6,661 nt of DNA from an uncultured Eubacteriales bacterium (GCA_900322105.1 ONYV01000094.1:1-6661); one strand, 5' to 3'; positions 1 through 6,207 are shown, counted from the first letter of the stretch. Made by a program: numbers and translations. Notes: generated by a model from the sequence alone, not told the origin.

Positions 1-960
1 GATCACGGCAACGGTTTTGCAGGCGGAGCAGGGAGGGGATTTGCAGGAGGAAGCGGAAACGGCTTTGCGGATTCCGGCTCCGATCAATACTATGACAGCT
101 CCAATAATCATTACAGCAATGACTATTCCGACGCTCCCGATAACGGCTACGGTAATAACGGCTATTCCGACAGCGGCAATTTTGACAGCGGCAATTTTGA
201 CAGTCCGTCAAACAACAGCTTTGGTGGCAGTAATTTTGAAAGTCCGTCAAACAATAACTTTGGCGGCAGTAATTTTGAAAGTCAGGCAAACAATAACTTC
301 GGCGGCAGTAATTTTGACAGTCAGGCAAACAATAACTTTGGCGGCAATAATTTTGGTGGTACACTAAACAATAGTCAGTCCGACTACGACCCTAACGCAC
401 CGCTTTATCAGCCCGACTACGACCCCAATGCGCCGCTTTATCAGCCCGACTACGACCCCAATGCGCCGCTCTATCACCCAACGTCAGCGCCGTCTTATGC
501 GTCCTCATCTGTCACTGCAGCTGCACGAACCAAAAGCAAGAATCAGACGCTCATCATTGTTATAGCGATCGTACTGGTAGCGCTGATCGTCGGCGGCGTG
601 CTTGTTTATAAGATGATGTTCGAGAAAAGGTCTATCCGTGAATACATGGAAAGCGCAGAGGGCAAGCTGGAATATGCACAGATACAGGCGCGGTATAAGG
701 CGCAGAATCCCGAACTCAAGAGCCTTGAGATCAAAACAGAGGGCGACGATGCGCTGATCTATGAATTACAGTATGATGTGGTGTCGATCAGCGGGGCGCA
801 GCGGCAGGGTATGCAGGCAGCACTGGAAATGATGCGTTCGACGGTACAAAGCGAGATACATAAAGTTATGGATCAATTCCGTATCAGGGAATACAAGATC
901 ACATTCCGATATCTGAACAAAAACGGAGGGACGATGATAGAATACACCATTGACCCGTAA
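1..960 (+). CDS. Single-pass membrane protein with Asn/Gly-rich repeat tail and DUF4854-like C-terminal domain (5' end missing)
   Basis: Frame 1 is open from the first base to the TAA at 958-960. This gives 319 residues, and the true start lies upstream of the window. Residues 1-127 are low complexity, rich in Asn, Gly, Ser, Asp and Phe. Residues 62-120 are 13-residue repeats of the type GGSNFESPSNNNF, and residues 126-158 are three 11-residue repeats QPDYDPNAPLY. A basic stretch (ARTKSKNQ, about 175-182) precedes one clear membrane helix at about 183-203. The last 110 residues form a compact alpha/beta domain beginning SIREYMES. Its pattern of hydrophobic strands and a central helix resembles DUF4854, a domain found mostly in extracytoplasmic or membrane-anchored Firmicutes proteins; this match is from memory. 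Proteins of this layout often start with a zinc ribbon, which cannot be seen here. With the tail inside the cell, the C-terminal domain would lie outside, but charges on both sides of the helix leave topology uncertain. The function is unknown. A terminator follows directly. Confidence 0.85.
   Translation, partial: DHGNGFAGGAGRGFAGGSGNGFADSGSDQYYDSSNNHYSNDYSDAPDNGYGNNGYSDSGNFDSGNFDSPSNNSFGGSNFESPSNNNFGGSNFESQANNNFGGSNFDSQANNNFGGNNFGGTLNNSQSDYDPNAPLYQPDYDPNAPLYQPDYDPNAPLYHPTSAPSYASSSVTAAARTKSKNQTLIIVIAIVLVALIVGGVLVYKMMFEKRSIREYMESAEGKLEYAQIQARYKAQNPELKSLEIKTEGDDALIYELQYDVVSISGAQRQGMQAALEMMRSTVQSEIHKVMDQFRIREYKITFRYLNKNGGTMIEYTIDP
184..360 (+). repeat. In-frame 39-bp tandem repeat, about 4.5 copies
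   Basis: Units start at 184, 223, 262 and 301, with a partial unit from 340. Each encodes 13 residues of the type GGSNFESPSNNNF. The middle copies are almost identical at the DNA level and differ mainly at the Glu/Asp codon and at Pro-Ser versus Gln-Ala. A 15-base unit, GACAGCGGCAATTTT, is also tandemly duplicated at 169-183 and 184-198, just upstream. The near-identity, including third codon positions, points to recent expansion by slippage or recombination, so copy number may vary between strains. Confidence 0.9.
376..474 (+). repeat. In-frame 33-bp tandem repeat, three copies
   Basis: Three consecutive 33-base units at 376-408, 409-441 and 442-474 each encode an 11-residue motif, (Q)PDYDPNAPLY; the first copy has Ser where the others have Pro. 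Copies two and three differ at only one base. The motif is Pro/Asp/Tyr-rich, unlike the Asn/Gly-rich 39-bp family just upstream, so the gene carries two independent repeat families next to the membrane helix. Confidence 0.9.
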
Positions 961-996
961 AAAAAGCAGGAGAGCTTTATGCTTTCCTGCTTTTTT
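960..996 (+). terminator. Strong intrinsic terminator after the repeat-tail membrane protein gene
   Basis: The left arm 960-975 (AAAAAAGCAGGAGAGC) pairs with the right arm 981-996 (GCTTTCCTGCTTTTTT) through 16 pairs, one of them a G-U. The loop is TTTAT (976-980), and the right arm ends in a run of six T. The left arm begins with the last base of the stop codon. The A-run on the left would provide a T-run on the other strand, but no minus-strand gene arrives here. Confidence 0.93.
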
Positions 997-1018
997 CTGT
1001 GAAATCGGGGGATATTAC

Positions 1019-1047
1019 TTGCAAGAAACGGTCGGATGTGATAATAT
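1019..1047 (+). promoter_or_regulatory. Sigma-A-type promoter for the kinase gene
   Basis: TTGCAA (-35, 1019-1024) is followed after exactly 17 bases by TAATAT (-10, 1042-1047). A TG at 1039-1040 forms an extended -10. Transcription would start near 1054, giving a leader of about 85 bases before the ATG at 1140. The site lies directly behind the terminator of the preceding gene, so the kinase gene appears to be its own transcription unit. Confidence 0.72.
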
Positions 1048-1127
1048 GATATTCGTAAACCGGGTGTCAGACAAAGAAACAGAAACAACTGCAAAGCACT
1101 TTGTATGACCCTGCATCAAACGAAATC

Positions 1128-1131
1128 GGAG
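1128..1131 (+). promoter_or_regulatory. Ribosome binding site that fixes the kinase start at 1140
   Basis: GGAG at 1128-1131 lies 8 bases before the ATG at 1140. The same frame is open further upstream, with a TTG at 1101 and a GTG at 1131. The TTG has no purine-rich site at proper spacing, and the GTG overlaps the GGAG, so the ATG is preferred. Confidence 0.75.
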
Positions 1132-1139
1132 TGAAAGAT

Positions 1140-3386
1140 ATGTCGGATGCAATGTCCTTTTCACCGCTGTGGGGTGAATGGTATCTGAAAGAGCTGATCG
1201 GAAAAGGAACGTTCGGAGCAGTGTACCGCGCGGAAAAAACCGAATACGGCAATACCTATACTTCTGCGGTGAAGCATATCGCTGTGTCAAAAGATAATAT
1301 CAATACGGAATCCCTGATCGCAGAGGGTATCATTCCGGACGAAAGCGCACTGGGAGCGTATTACGACTCTGTGCGTGACAGAATGATCAGTGAGATCAAT
1401 TTCTGCTATGCCCTGCGCGGCAATACCAATATCGTTTCCTACGAAGATCATTGTATCATCGAAAAACCTGACGATATCGGCTATGATATCTTTATCCGTA
1501 TGGAATATCTGTCTGCGCTGCCAAAATATATGAAAGAGCATTCTTTTGGCGAAAAAGACGTTGTTCAGCTCGGCATTGATATCTGTCAGGCGCTGGAGGT
1601 GCTGGATCGTCAGAAGATGATCCATCGGGATATCAAGCCTGCCAATATCTTTGTCAATTCTGTCGGCGTGTATAAATTAGGTGATTTCGGAGAATCTAAG
1701 GTACTGTCGGACTCAAACGCAGGCATGACGGTACGGGGGACTTATACCTTCATGTCGCCTGAGATCTCAAGGGGCAGCAGCGCAGATATCCGCTCGGATC
1801 TGTATTCACTGGGGATCGTCATGTACCGCCTTCTGAACGGCAACAAAGCGCCCTTTGTGCCTGCTGACAGCAGCACATCCGTCAACACTGCGGCAGTAGA
1901 AGCCGCCAATGTCAGACGGTTCAGCGGCGAAAAACTGCCGCTGCCTGCCTACTGCACAGATCAGGCGCTTGCCAAGGTCATTATGAAGGCGTGCGAATTT
2001 TTGCCGTCAGACCGCTATCAGAAACCAAAGGAAATGCGAAAAGCGCTTGAAGCTCTCATAGACCCGTCAAGACCTGCCGCTTTGGAAACACCGCCCGCGC
2101 AAAACGAGAAAACCCCCTCTCCCGAAAAGAAGCCTGCTGCAAGATCAAAAAAGACATTGACGGTGGTGCTTGCATCAGCATCGGCAGTCATTTTGATCGG
2201 ACTGATCCTGTTTGCTGCGCTGCGCCCGAAAAATGATACTCCTGCAAAAAATTCATCCTCAGCCGAAAGCACATCAAGTTCGCAGAGTGCAGTATCCGGC
2301 GAAACGATCAGTTCCATGCCTGTTTTTGACAAAGAACTGCGTTCGATCAGGATCCGTCAGATGCCGCAGAAGAACGTTTATTATCAAAACGAGAACTTTG
2401 ACCCCGAAGGGATGGTACTGGAAGCAGTGTACAGTGACGAAACGGTTTCGGACATACCGCTGTCAGAAACGAAGATCTCCGATTTCGATCACAGTATCGC
2501 AGGCGTTCAGATGATCAGTATCGAGTGGCAGGGGAAGGCGGCGTTTCTCTCGCTGAAAATAGAAGAAGTGCCGCAGGACGGACGTTCGGGTTCATGTGGA
2601 AAGGCGCTGACATTTTCTGTGGACGATAACGGAACAATGACGATCAGCGGCAAGGGGGAAATGAACGATTTCTCACGGAACTTTGTGGTGCTGGAAAACA
2701 ACACCATCGATGTGCAGTGCGACTACCCGTGGAAAAAAGCATCCAACGATATTCGCAAGGTAGTGATCTCGGAGGGAGTGACAACGATCGGCGCTTATGC
2801 ATTCTATAAGCTGCCGAACCTGCAGGAGATTACCCTGCCCGAAACCATGACAAGCATCGGAGAATCTGCTTTCCGTGAATGCGGCAAGTTAAAAAGCATT
2901 CATCTTCCTGCGTCTGTCGAGCGTCTGGGAAAAGAATTGTTTGTCAACTGCACATCACTGCAAACGATCACCGTCAGCAGCGGCAGCAGTCATTTTGCAT
3001 CCTCTGACGGTATGCTGTATACAAAGGATATGAAAACCTTTTTGAAATGTCCCGAAGCCAAAAGAGGCAGCGTGGGCGTGGCAAACGGAACGGAAACGAT
3101 CGGGGAGTGGGCGTTTGACGGCTGTCGGTATATTGACGATCTGATCGTTCCGATCAGCGTCACGACAGTTAAGGATTATGCGTTCTCAGGCTGTACGGGC
3201 GTTTCGTCCGTCACGATCCTTTCCAATGTAGAAACAATGGGCAGCTATGCTTTCCGCTCATGGCAGTCTTCTCAGACGATACGCATCTATGACAGAGCTT
3301 CTGCGCCAAGCGGCTGGAGCAGAAACTGGAACACCGACTGTAAAGCAGAGATCATCTGGAACGCAGAAAAATACGCCGCAGGATAA
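1140..3386 (+). CDS. Transmembrane Ser/Thr protein kinase with Ig-like and BspA-type LRR ectodomain
   Basis: The protein has 748 residues. The N-terminal kinase domain (about 13-305) is intact by motif. It has glycine loop GKGTFG (21-26), Lys45 in SAVKHI, a probable helix-C Glu85, catalytic loop HRDIKPAN (162-169; Asp164, Asn169), DFG (182-184) and SPE (206-208). Thr197, Thr201 and Thr203 in the activation segment are candidate autophosphorylation sites. A Ser/Pro/Lys-rich linker leads to one membrane helix (about 339-361) and then a Ser-rich spacer. Residues about 400-477 resemble a bacterial Ig-like (Big_3) domain. Residues about 483-740 form a BspA-like leucine-rich repeat domain, with a GxCG and IxGxGxM cap and 23-residue repeats marked by IG..AF and LPxSV patterns. 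The kinase should be cytoplasmic and the repeats outside. The family's usual ectodomain in Firmicutes (PrkC/PknB) is PASTA repeats, which are absent, so the ligand is probably not muropeptide. Transcribed alone from the promoter at 1019-1047, with no terminator seen behind it. The substrate is unknown. Confidence 0.93.
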   Translation: MSDAMSFSPLWGEWYLKELIGKGTFGAVYRAEKTEYGNTYTSAVKHIAVSKDNINTESLIAEGIIPDESALGAYYDSVRDRMISEINFCYALRGNTNIVSYEDHCIIEKPDDIGYDIFIRMEYLSALPKYMKEHSFGEKDVVQLGIDICQALEVLDRQKMIHRDIKPANIFVNSVGVYKLGDFGESKVLSDSNAGMTVRGTYTFMSPEISRGSSADIRSDLYSLGIVMYRLLNGNKAPFVPADSSTSVNTAAVEAANVRRFSGEKLPLPAYCTDQALAKVIMKACEFLPSDRYQKPKEMRKALEALIDPSRPAALETPPAQNEKTPSPEKKPAARSKKTLTVVLASASAVILIGLILFAALRPKNDTPAKNSSSAESTSSSQSAVSGETISSMPVFDKELRSIRIRQMPQKNVYYQNENFDPEGMVLEAVYSDETVSDIPLSETKISDFDHSIAGVQMISIEWQGKAAFLSLKIEEVPQDGRSGSCGKALTFSVDDNGTMTISGKGEMNDFSRNFVVLENNTIDVQCDYPWKKASNDIRKVVISEGVTTIGAYAFYKLPNLQEITLPETMTSIGESAFRECGKLKSIHLPASVERLGKELFVNCTSLQTITVSSGSSHFASSDGMLYTKDMKTFLKCPEAKRGSVGVANGTETIGEWAFDGCRYIDDLIVPISVTTVKDYAFSGCTGVSSVTILSNVETMGSYAFRSWQSSQTIRIYDRASAPSGWSRNWNTDCKAEIIWNAEKYAAG

Positions 3387-3394
3387 CTTCTGAT

Positions 3395-3417
3395 TTATCA
3401 TTCACAGTGAATAATGA
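3395..3417. promoter_or_regulatory. Imperfect 23-bp dyad, candidate operator before the RpiR-type regulator gene
   Basis: TTATCATTCAC (3395-3405) and GTGAATAATGA (3407-3417) are inverted copies around A3406, with 9 of 11 positions matching and a perfect core ATTCAC-A-GTGAAT. There is no T-run, so it is not a terminator. Its place 53 bases before a regulator gene suits an autoregulatory operator, but no convincing -35/-10 pair was found nearby. Chance or an RNA hairpin remain possible. Confidence 0.4.
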
Positions 3418-3422
3418 TCCAT

Positions 3423-3442
3423 GCACACAGCTATTAGTGTGC
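3423..3442. other. Short perfect hairpin in the gap before the regulator gene
   Basis: GCACAC (3423-3428) and GTGTGC (3437-3442) are perfect inverted repeats separated by eight bases. It lies just after the 23-bp dyad and 13 bases before the Shine-Dalgarno sequence at 3456. With no T-run behind it, it is not an intrinsic terminator. It could be a second operator half or a leader hairpin, but a six-base stem can also occur by chance. Confidence 0.35.
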
Positions 3443-3469
3443 GGCAAAGAATAACAGGAAGATGAAGGT

Positions 3470-4348
3470 ATGAATAAGAATTTATTAACAAGGATCAATG
3501 AAATGAAATCGGGCTTTTCCAAAGGTCAAAGACTGATCGCAGGGTTTATCACCGAGCATTACGACAAAGCAGCCTTTATGACGGCGGCAAAGTTAGGAAA
3601 TACGGTCGGCGTGAGTGAATCGACTGTCGTGCGTTTTGCAACCGAACTGGGCTATGACGGCTATCCGAAAATGCAGAAGGCGATGCAGGAAATGATCCGT
3701 GACAAGCTGACTTCCGTTCAGAGGATCGAGGTGACGCAAAGCCGTATCAGCGGCGGCAACGTGCTGGAAAATGTGTTGTCAAAGGATATCGAAAAGATAC
3801 GCCGCACCATTGAAGAGACCTCGAAGGAGGATTTTGAAAACGCCGTCAATGCGATCGCAAAAGCACGGACGATCTATATCTTTGCCGTGAGAAGCTCTGC
3901 GGCGCTGGCGTCTTTTCTGGGATATTACTATTCGCTGATCTTTGAAAACGTCAAGATCATCAATAACTATGGCGAAACAGAGATCTATGAAAAACTGTTC
4001 CGCATTTCGTCGGATGACGTCATCATCGGCATCAGCTTTCCGAGATATTCCAATGCGGCGATACAGGCGCTGACCTTTGCCAAAAGACGGGGCGCAGGAG
4101 TGATCGCCCTGACAGACAGCGCCTCCAGTCCGATCGCAGCCGTGGCGGATCATGTGCTGATCGCCAAAAGCGATATGGCAGCGGTGGTAGATTCGCTGGT
4201 AGCGCCGTTGAGCATGATAAATGCGCTGATCGTTGCAACGGTGCTGAGGATGGATGACGAAGTGAAGCATACGTTCGGTATGTTGGAGAGCATCTGGGAA
4301 GAGTATGACGTTTATCAGAATAACAGAAAGGACGGAGGAGCGGATTGA
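3470..4348 (+). CDS. MurR/RpiR-family transcriptional regulator (HTH + SIS)
   Basis: The 292-residue length is normal for the family. Residues 1-77 form the N-terminal helix-turn-helix domain: the core AAKLGNTVGVSESTVVRF runs from about 39 to 56, followed by ELGYDGYPKMQ, the typical RpiR signature. Residues about 124-255 form a sugar isomerase (SIS) domain, with IYIFAVRSSAALA (135-147) and ISFPRYS (188-194), the two stretches that line the sugar-phosphate pocket. Such proteins repress or activate sugar catabolism or cell-wall recycling genes in response to a phosphosugar. The start is the ATG at 3470, with AGGAAG at 3456-3461, 8 bases upstream. The gene overlaps the next one by four bases and is probably translated with it. 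No sugar kinase, transporter or etherase is adjacent, so the effector cannot be named. The dyad at 3395-3417 may be its own operator. The family call is secure and the target is unknown. Confidence 0.93.
   Translation: MNKNLLTRINEMKSGFSKGQRLIAGFITEHYDKAAFMTAAKLGNTVGVSESTVVRFATELGYDGYPKMQKAMQEMIRDKLTSVQRIEVTQSRISGGNVLENVLSKDIEKIRRTIEETSKEDFENAVNAIAKARTIYIFAVRSSAALASFLGYYYSLIFENVKIINNYGETEIYEKLFRISSDDVIIGISFPRYSNAAIQALTFAKRRGAGVIALTDSASSPIAAVADHVLIAKSDMAAVVDSLVAPLSMINALIVATVLRMDDEVKHTFGMLESIWEEYDVYQNNRKDGGAD
4334..4340 (+). promoter_or_regulatory. Strong ribosome binding site for the TTG-started flavoprotein gene
   Basis: GGAGGAG at 4334-4340 lies inside the last codons of the regulator gene. 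GGAGG ends six bases before the TTG at 4345. The strength of the site and its ideal spacing support a TTG start at the TTGA overlap, where TGA (4346-4348) is the stop of the upstream gene. Confidence 0.82.
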
Positions 4349-5574
4349 ACCAAAGAAGGGTCGCTGTGATCGGCGGCGGCGCAGCAGGAATGATGGCGGC
4401 TGTGTTCGGCGCAAAAAAAGGAGACGCCGTGACGGTGTTTGAAAAAAATGCCAAGATCGGCAGAAAACTTTATATCACAGGCAAGGGCAGGTGCAACCTG
4501 ACAAATTGCTGTGACGCTAAAACGGTGATCGAAAACGTTCCGACAAACGGCAGATTTCTGTACAGTGCTTTGCGCCGCTTTTCGCCTGAGGATACAATGC
4601 GTTTTTTTGAAGAAAACGGTCTGAGCCTGAAAGTGGAAAGAGGCAATCGTGTCTTTCCTGTTTCGGATAAAGCCGCTGACGTGGTAGATACCCTGCTGAA
4701 AGCCGCCAAACAGGAAGGTGTCAGGATCGTGTTTCGGCAGGTTCAGGACGTTATGATCGAAAACGGCGCAGTAAAGGGTGTTTTAGTCGGCGGAAAGATG
4801 CTGCCGTTTGATAAGGTCATCATCGCAAGCGGCGGATGTTCCTATCCGAAAACAGGCTCTACAGGGGACGGCTACCGCTTTGCCGAAACCGCAGGGCATA
4901 CGATCATACCGCTCACACCGTCACTGGTGCCGCTCGAAACGGTAGAGATGATCGATAGGGAAGCGTCAGGTCTGTTGTTGAAAAACATCGGTCTGACGGT
5001 ACAGGATACAGCAAAGGGAAATAAGACGATCTATACGGATTTCGGAGAGCTGCAATTGATGCACTATGGTGTTTCGGGCGCAGTTATATTGAGTGCGAGC
5101 GCTCATATCAAAGAGATCATTTCGGGACGATACCGCCTGCTTCTGGATCTGAAACCGGCTTTGTCCGAAGAAAAGCTGAACGCAAGACTGCTCAGGGAGA
5201 TCGGAAACAGAAAAAAAGAGAATGTGTTTTCGCTGATGCGTTCTCTGCTGCCCGAAGTGATGATACCGCTGATGCTGAGGATCACGCAGGTGTCAAAGGA
5301 AAAGGGCTGCAGCGAGATCACAAAAGAGGAACGGATGAAGATACTGTGCTGTCTGAAAGCATTGCCGCTGACAGTCAGCGCAGCACGTCCGATCGAAGAA
5401 GCGATCGTCACATCGGGCGGTGTGTGCGTTAAAGAGATCGACCCCAAAACTATGGGATCAAAGCTGTGCAGGGGGCTGTATTTTGCGGGTGAGGTGATCG
5501 ACGTAGATGCTTATACAGGCGGCTTTAACCTGCAATGCGCCTTTGCAACAGGGGTGCTGGCAGGAGAAGGCTAA
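4345..5574 (+). CDS. HI0933/BaiN-like FAD-dependent oxidoreductase
   Basis: The 409-residue length matches the family (about 400-420). The N-terminus is a dinucleotide-binding fold: VAVIGGGAAGMMAA (6-19) holds the GxGxxG loop, and FEKN (32-35) includes Glu33, expected to bind the adenosine ribose of FAD. GRKLYITGKGRCNLTN (39-54) and NRVFPVSDKAADV (about 96-108) are family signatures, as are IASGGCSYPKTGSTGDGY and the C-terminal GEVIDVDAYTGGFNLQ, which closes the flavin site. Relatives include E. coli YhiN, H. influenzae HI0933 and BaiN, which has been linked to bile-acid metabolism. Most members have no proven substrate, so a bile-acid role should not be assumed. The enzyme is soluble and cytoplasmic. 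The TTG start overlaps the regulator stop by four bases, so the two are translationally coupled. In many Clostridia this gene sits next to cmk (cytidylate kinase), which is absent here. No clear terminator follows; a palindromic element begins at the stop codon. Confidence 0.92.
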   Translation: MNQRRVAVIGGGAAGMMAAVFGAKKGDAVTVFEKNAKIGRKLYITGKGRCNLTNCCDAKTVIENVPTNGRFLYSALRRFSPEDTMRFFEENGLSLKVERGNRVFPVSDKAADVVDTLLKAAKQEGVRIVFRQVQDVMIENGAVKGVLVGGKMLPFDKVIIASGGCSYPKTGSTGDGYRFAETAGHTIIPLTPSLVPLETVEMIDREASGLLLKNIGLTVQDTAKGNKTIYTDFGELQLMHYGVSGAVILSASAHIKEIISGRYRLLLDLKPALSEEKLNARLLREIGNRKKENVFSLMRSLLPEVMIPLMLRITQVSKEKGCSEITKEERMKILCCLKALPLTVSAARPIEEAIVTSGGVCVKEIDPKTMGSKLCRGLYFAGEVIDVDAYTGGFNLQCAFATGVLAGEG

Positions 5575-5717
5575 GGCAACACCGCACAAAGACCGCCTTA
5601 CGGCTTAGCGCCACATCTGCTTGCATATTTTCCGTCATCTTGCACAAAAATCCCTCGACATACGTCAGTATGCCTTCGGGCCTGCACCGCGCAGAACAGA
5701 TATGAAACAGGCGCTAA
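5572..5717. repeat. Intergenic palindromic element, probable dispersed repeat or MITE
   Basis: The 161-base gap between the flavoprotein and DUF6483-like genes holds nested inverted repeats. TTAGCGCC (5605-5612) is a perfect inverse of GGCGCTAA (5710-5717). Just inside these, ATCTG (5615-5619) pairs with CAGAT (5697-5701). At the centre, CATAC/GTATG makes a hairpin around GTCA (about 5659-5672), and CCC/GGG may extend it. On the left, TAAGGC (5572-5577) pairs with GCCTTA (5595-5600), so the element may begin in the flavoprotein stop codon. No open reading frame, T-run or clear promoter was found. The design suggests a non-coding mobile or REP-like element, but the boundaries and multicopy status are inferred. 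A structured RNA is the alternative. Confidence 0.5.
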
Positions 5718-5735
5718 GAAAGGGAGTAACGATAC

Positions 5736-6116
5736 ATGGGATTTCAGGATGACTGGATCATGCGGCAGATAACGACTTTAGCACATTTTGTCGCGAAGAT
5801 CGTATTTAATAAGGACAACATCGGCTATACCAACGAATCGTCAGATATGCTGTCCCAGACCGACCAGCTGCATTTACAGCTGCACCGCCTCATCAAGGAA
5901 AGAAAGATCTGTCAGGCGGAAGACCTGCTGTATGACAATATACAGTTCACCGATAAGTTTATCGAGCTGGCAACGGATTTCTACACAAAGCTCAACGAGC
6001 TGTCCGATCAGGAACTGAAAGACGCTGATTTTTCCAGAGATGAGGTATTTGAAGGGTATGTCGATATCCTGACAAAATGCGGCGTGCCTGTCGAACAGTT
6101 TTCGGAGCATGAATAA
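5736..6116 (+). CDS. Small conserved cytoplasmic protein, probable DUF6483 family
   Basis: The 126-residue protein has no signal peptide and no membrane segment. It begins MGFQDDWIMRQITTLAHFVA, and the DDWIMRQI motif with a following hydrophobic helix and FNKDN recalls DUF6483 proteins of Firmicutes (recognised from memory). Residues 45-100 look fully helical, with a charged stretch LHRLIKERKICQAEDLLYDN that could be a helical hairpin of TPR type. The end is acidic (VEQFSEHE). The function of the family is unknown. The ATG is well supported by AGGGAG at 5721-5726, 9 bases upstream. This site lies just outside the right arm of the palindromic element, so an insertion there would have left translation intact. 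The gene could be read through from the flavoprotein unit. The T8 run after the stop has no GC stem, so no confident terminator is called. Confidence 0.78.
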   Translation: MGFQDDWIMRQITTLAHFVAKIVFNKDNIGYTNESSDMLSQTDQLHLQLHRLIKERKICQAEDLLYDNIQFTDKFIELATDFYTKLNELSDQELKDADFSRDEVFEGYVDILTKCGVPVEQFSEHE

Positions 6117-6207
6117 TTTTTTTTGCAAAAGCGGTATCTTTTTTGACGGTCGGGCATAATATAGAATACAAAAACACCTGATCTGATGCGGCTTTTGCGG
6201 ATGTTGG

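Noticed and set aside
17..367. A 116-codon open frame rich in Ile, Thr and Ala repeats, in frame 2
   Set aside because: It is the out-of-frame reading of the tandem repeats. Frame 1 is open from base 1 to 960 and contains the membrane helix and C-terminal domain, so it is the real gene.
184..474. A CRISPR-like array
   Set aside because: The repeats are contiguous, without spacers, in multiples of three and inside an open reading frame, so they are coding tandem repeats.
598..960. A short gene starting within the membrane protein
   Set aside because: The frame continues without a stop to the window edge, and the proposed start would cut through the membrane helix; no ribosome binding site supports it.
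3779..4454. Long minus-strand open frames opposite the regulator and flavoprotein genes
   Set aside because: They are rich in Arg, His and Cys without any recognisable domain, and lie opposite two well-supported genes.
6117..6147. An intrinsic terminator after the DUF6483-like gene
   Set aside because: There are T-runs (6117-6124 and 6139-6144), but the only stem is a five- or six-pair AT-rich hairpin whose T-run would be used up in the stem itself.
6143..6171. A second promoter upstream of the tRNA operon, starting from TTGACG at 6143-6148
   Set aside because: No good -10 lies at 16-18 bases; the AT-rich TAGAAT is only 13 bases away. Mentioned as a possibility but not called.
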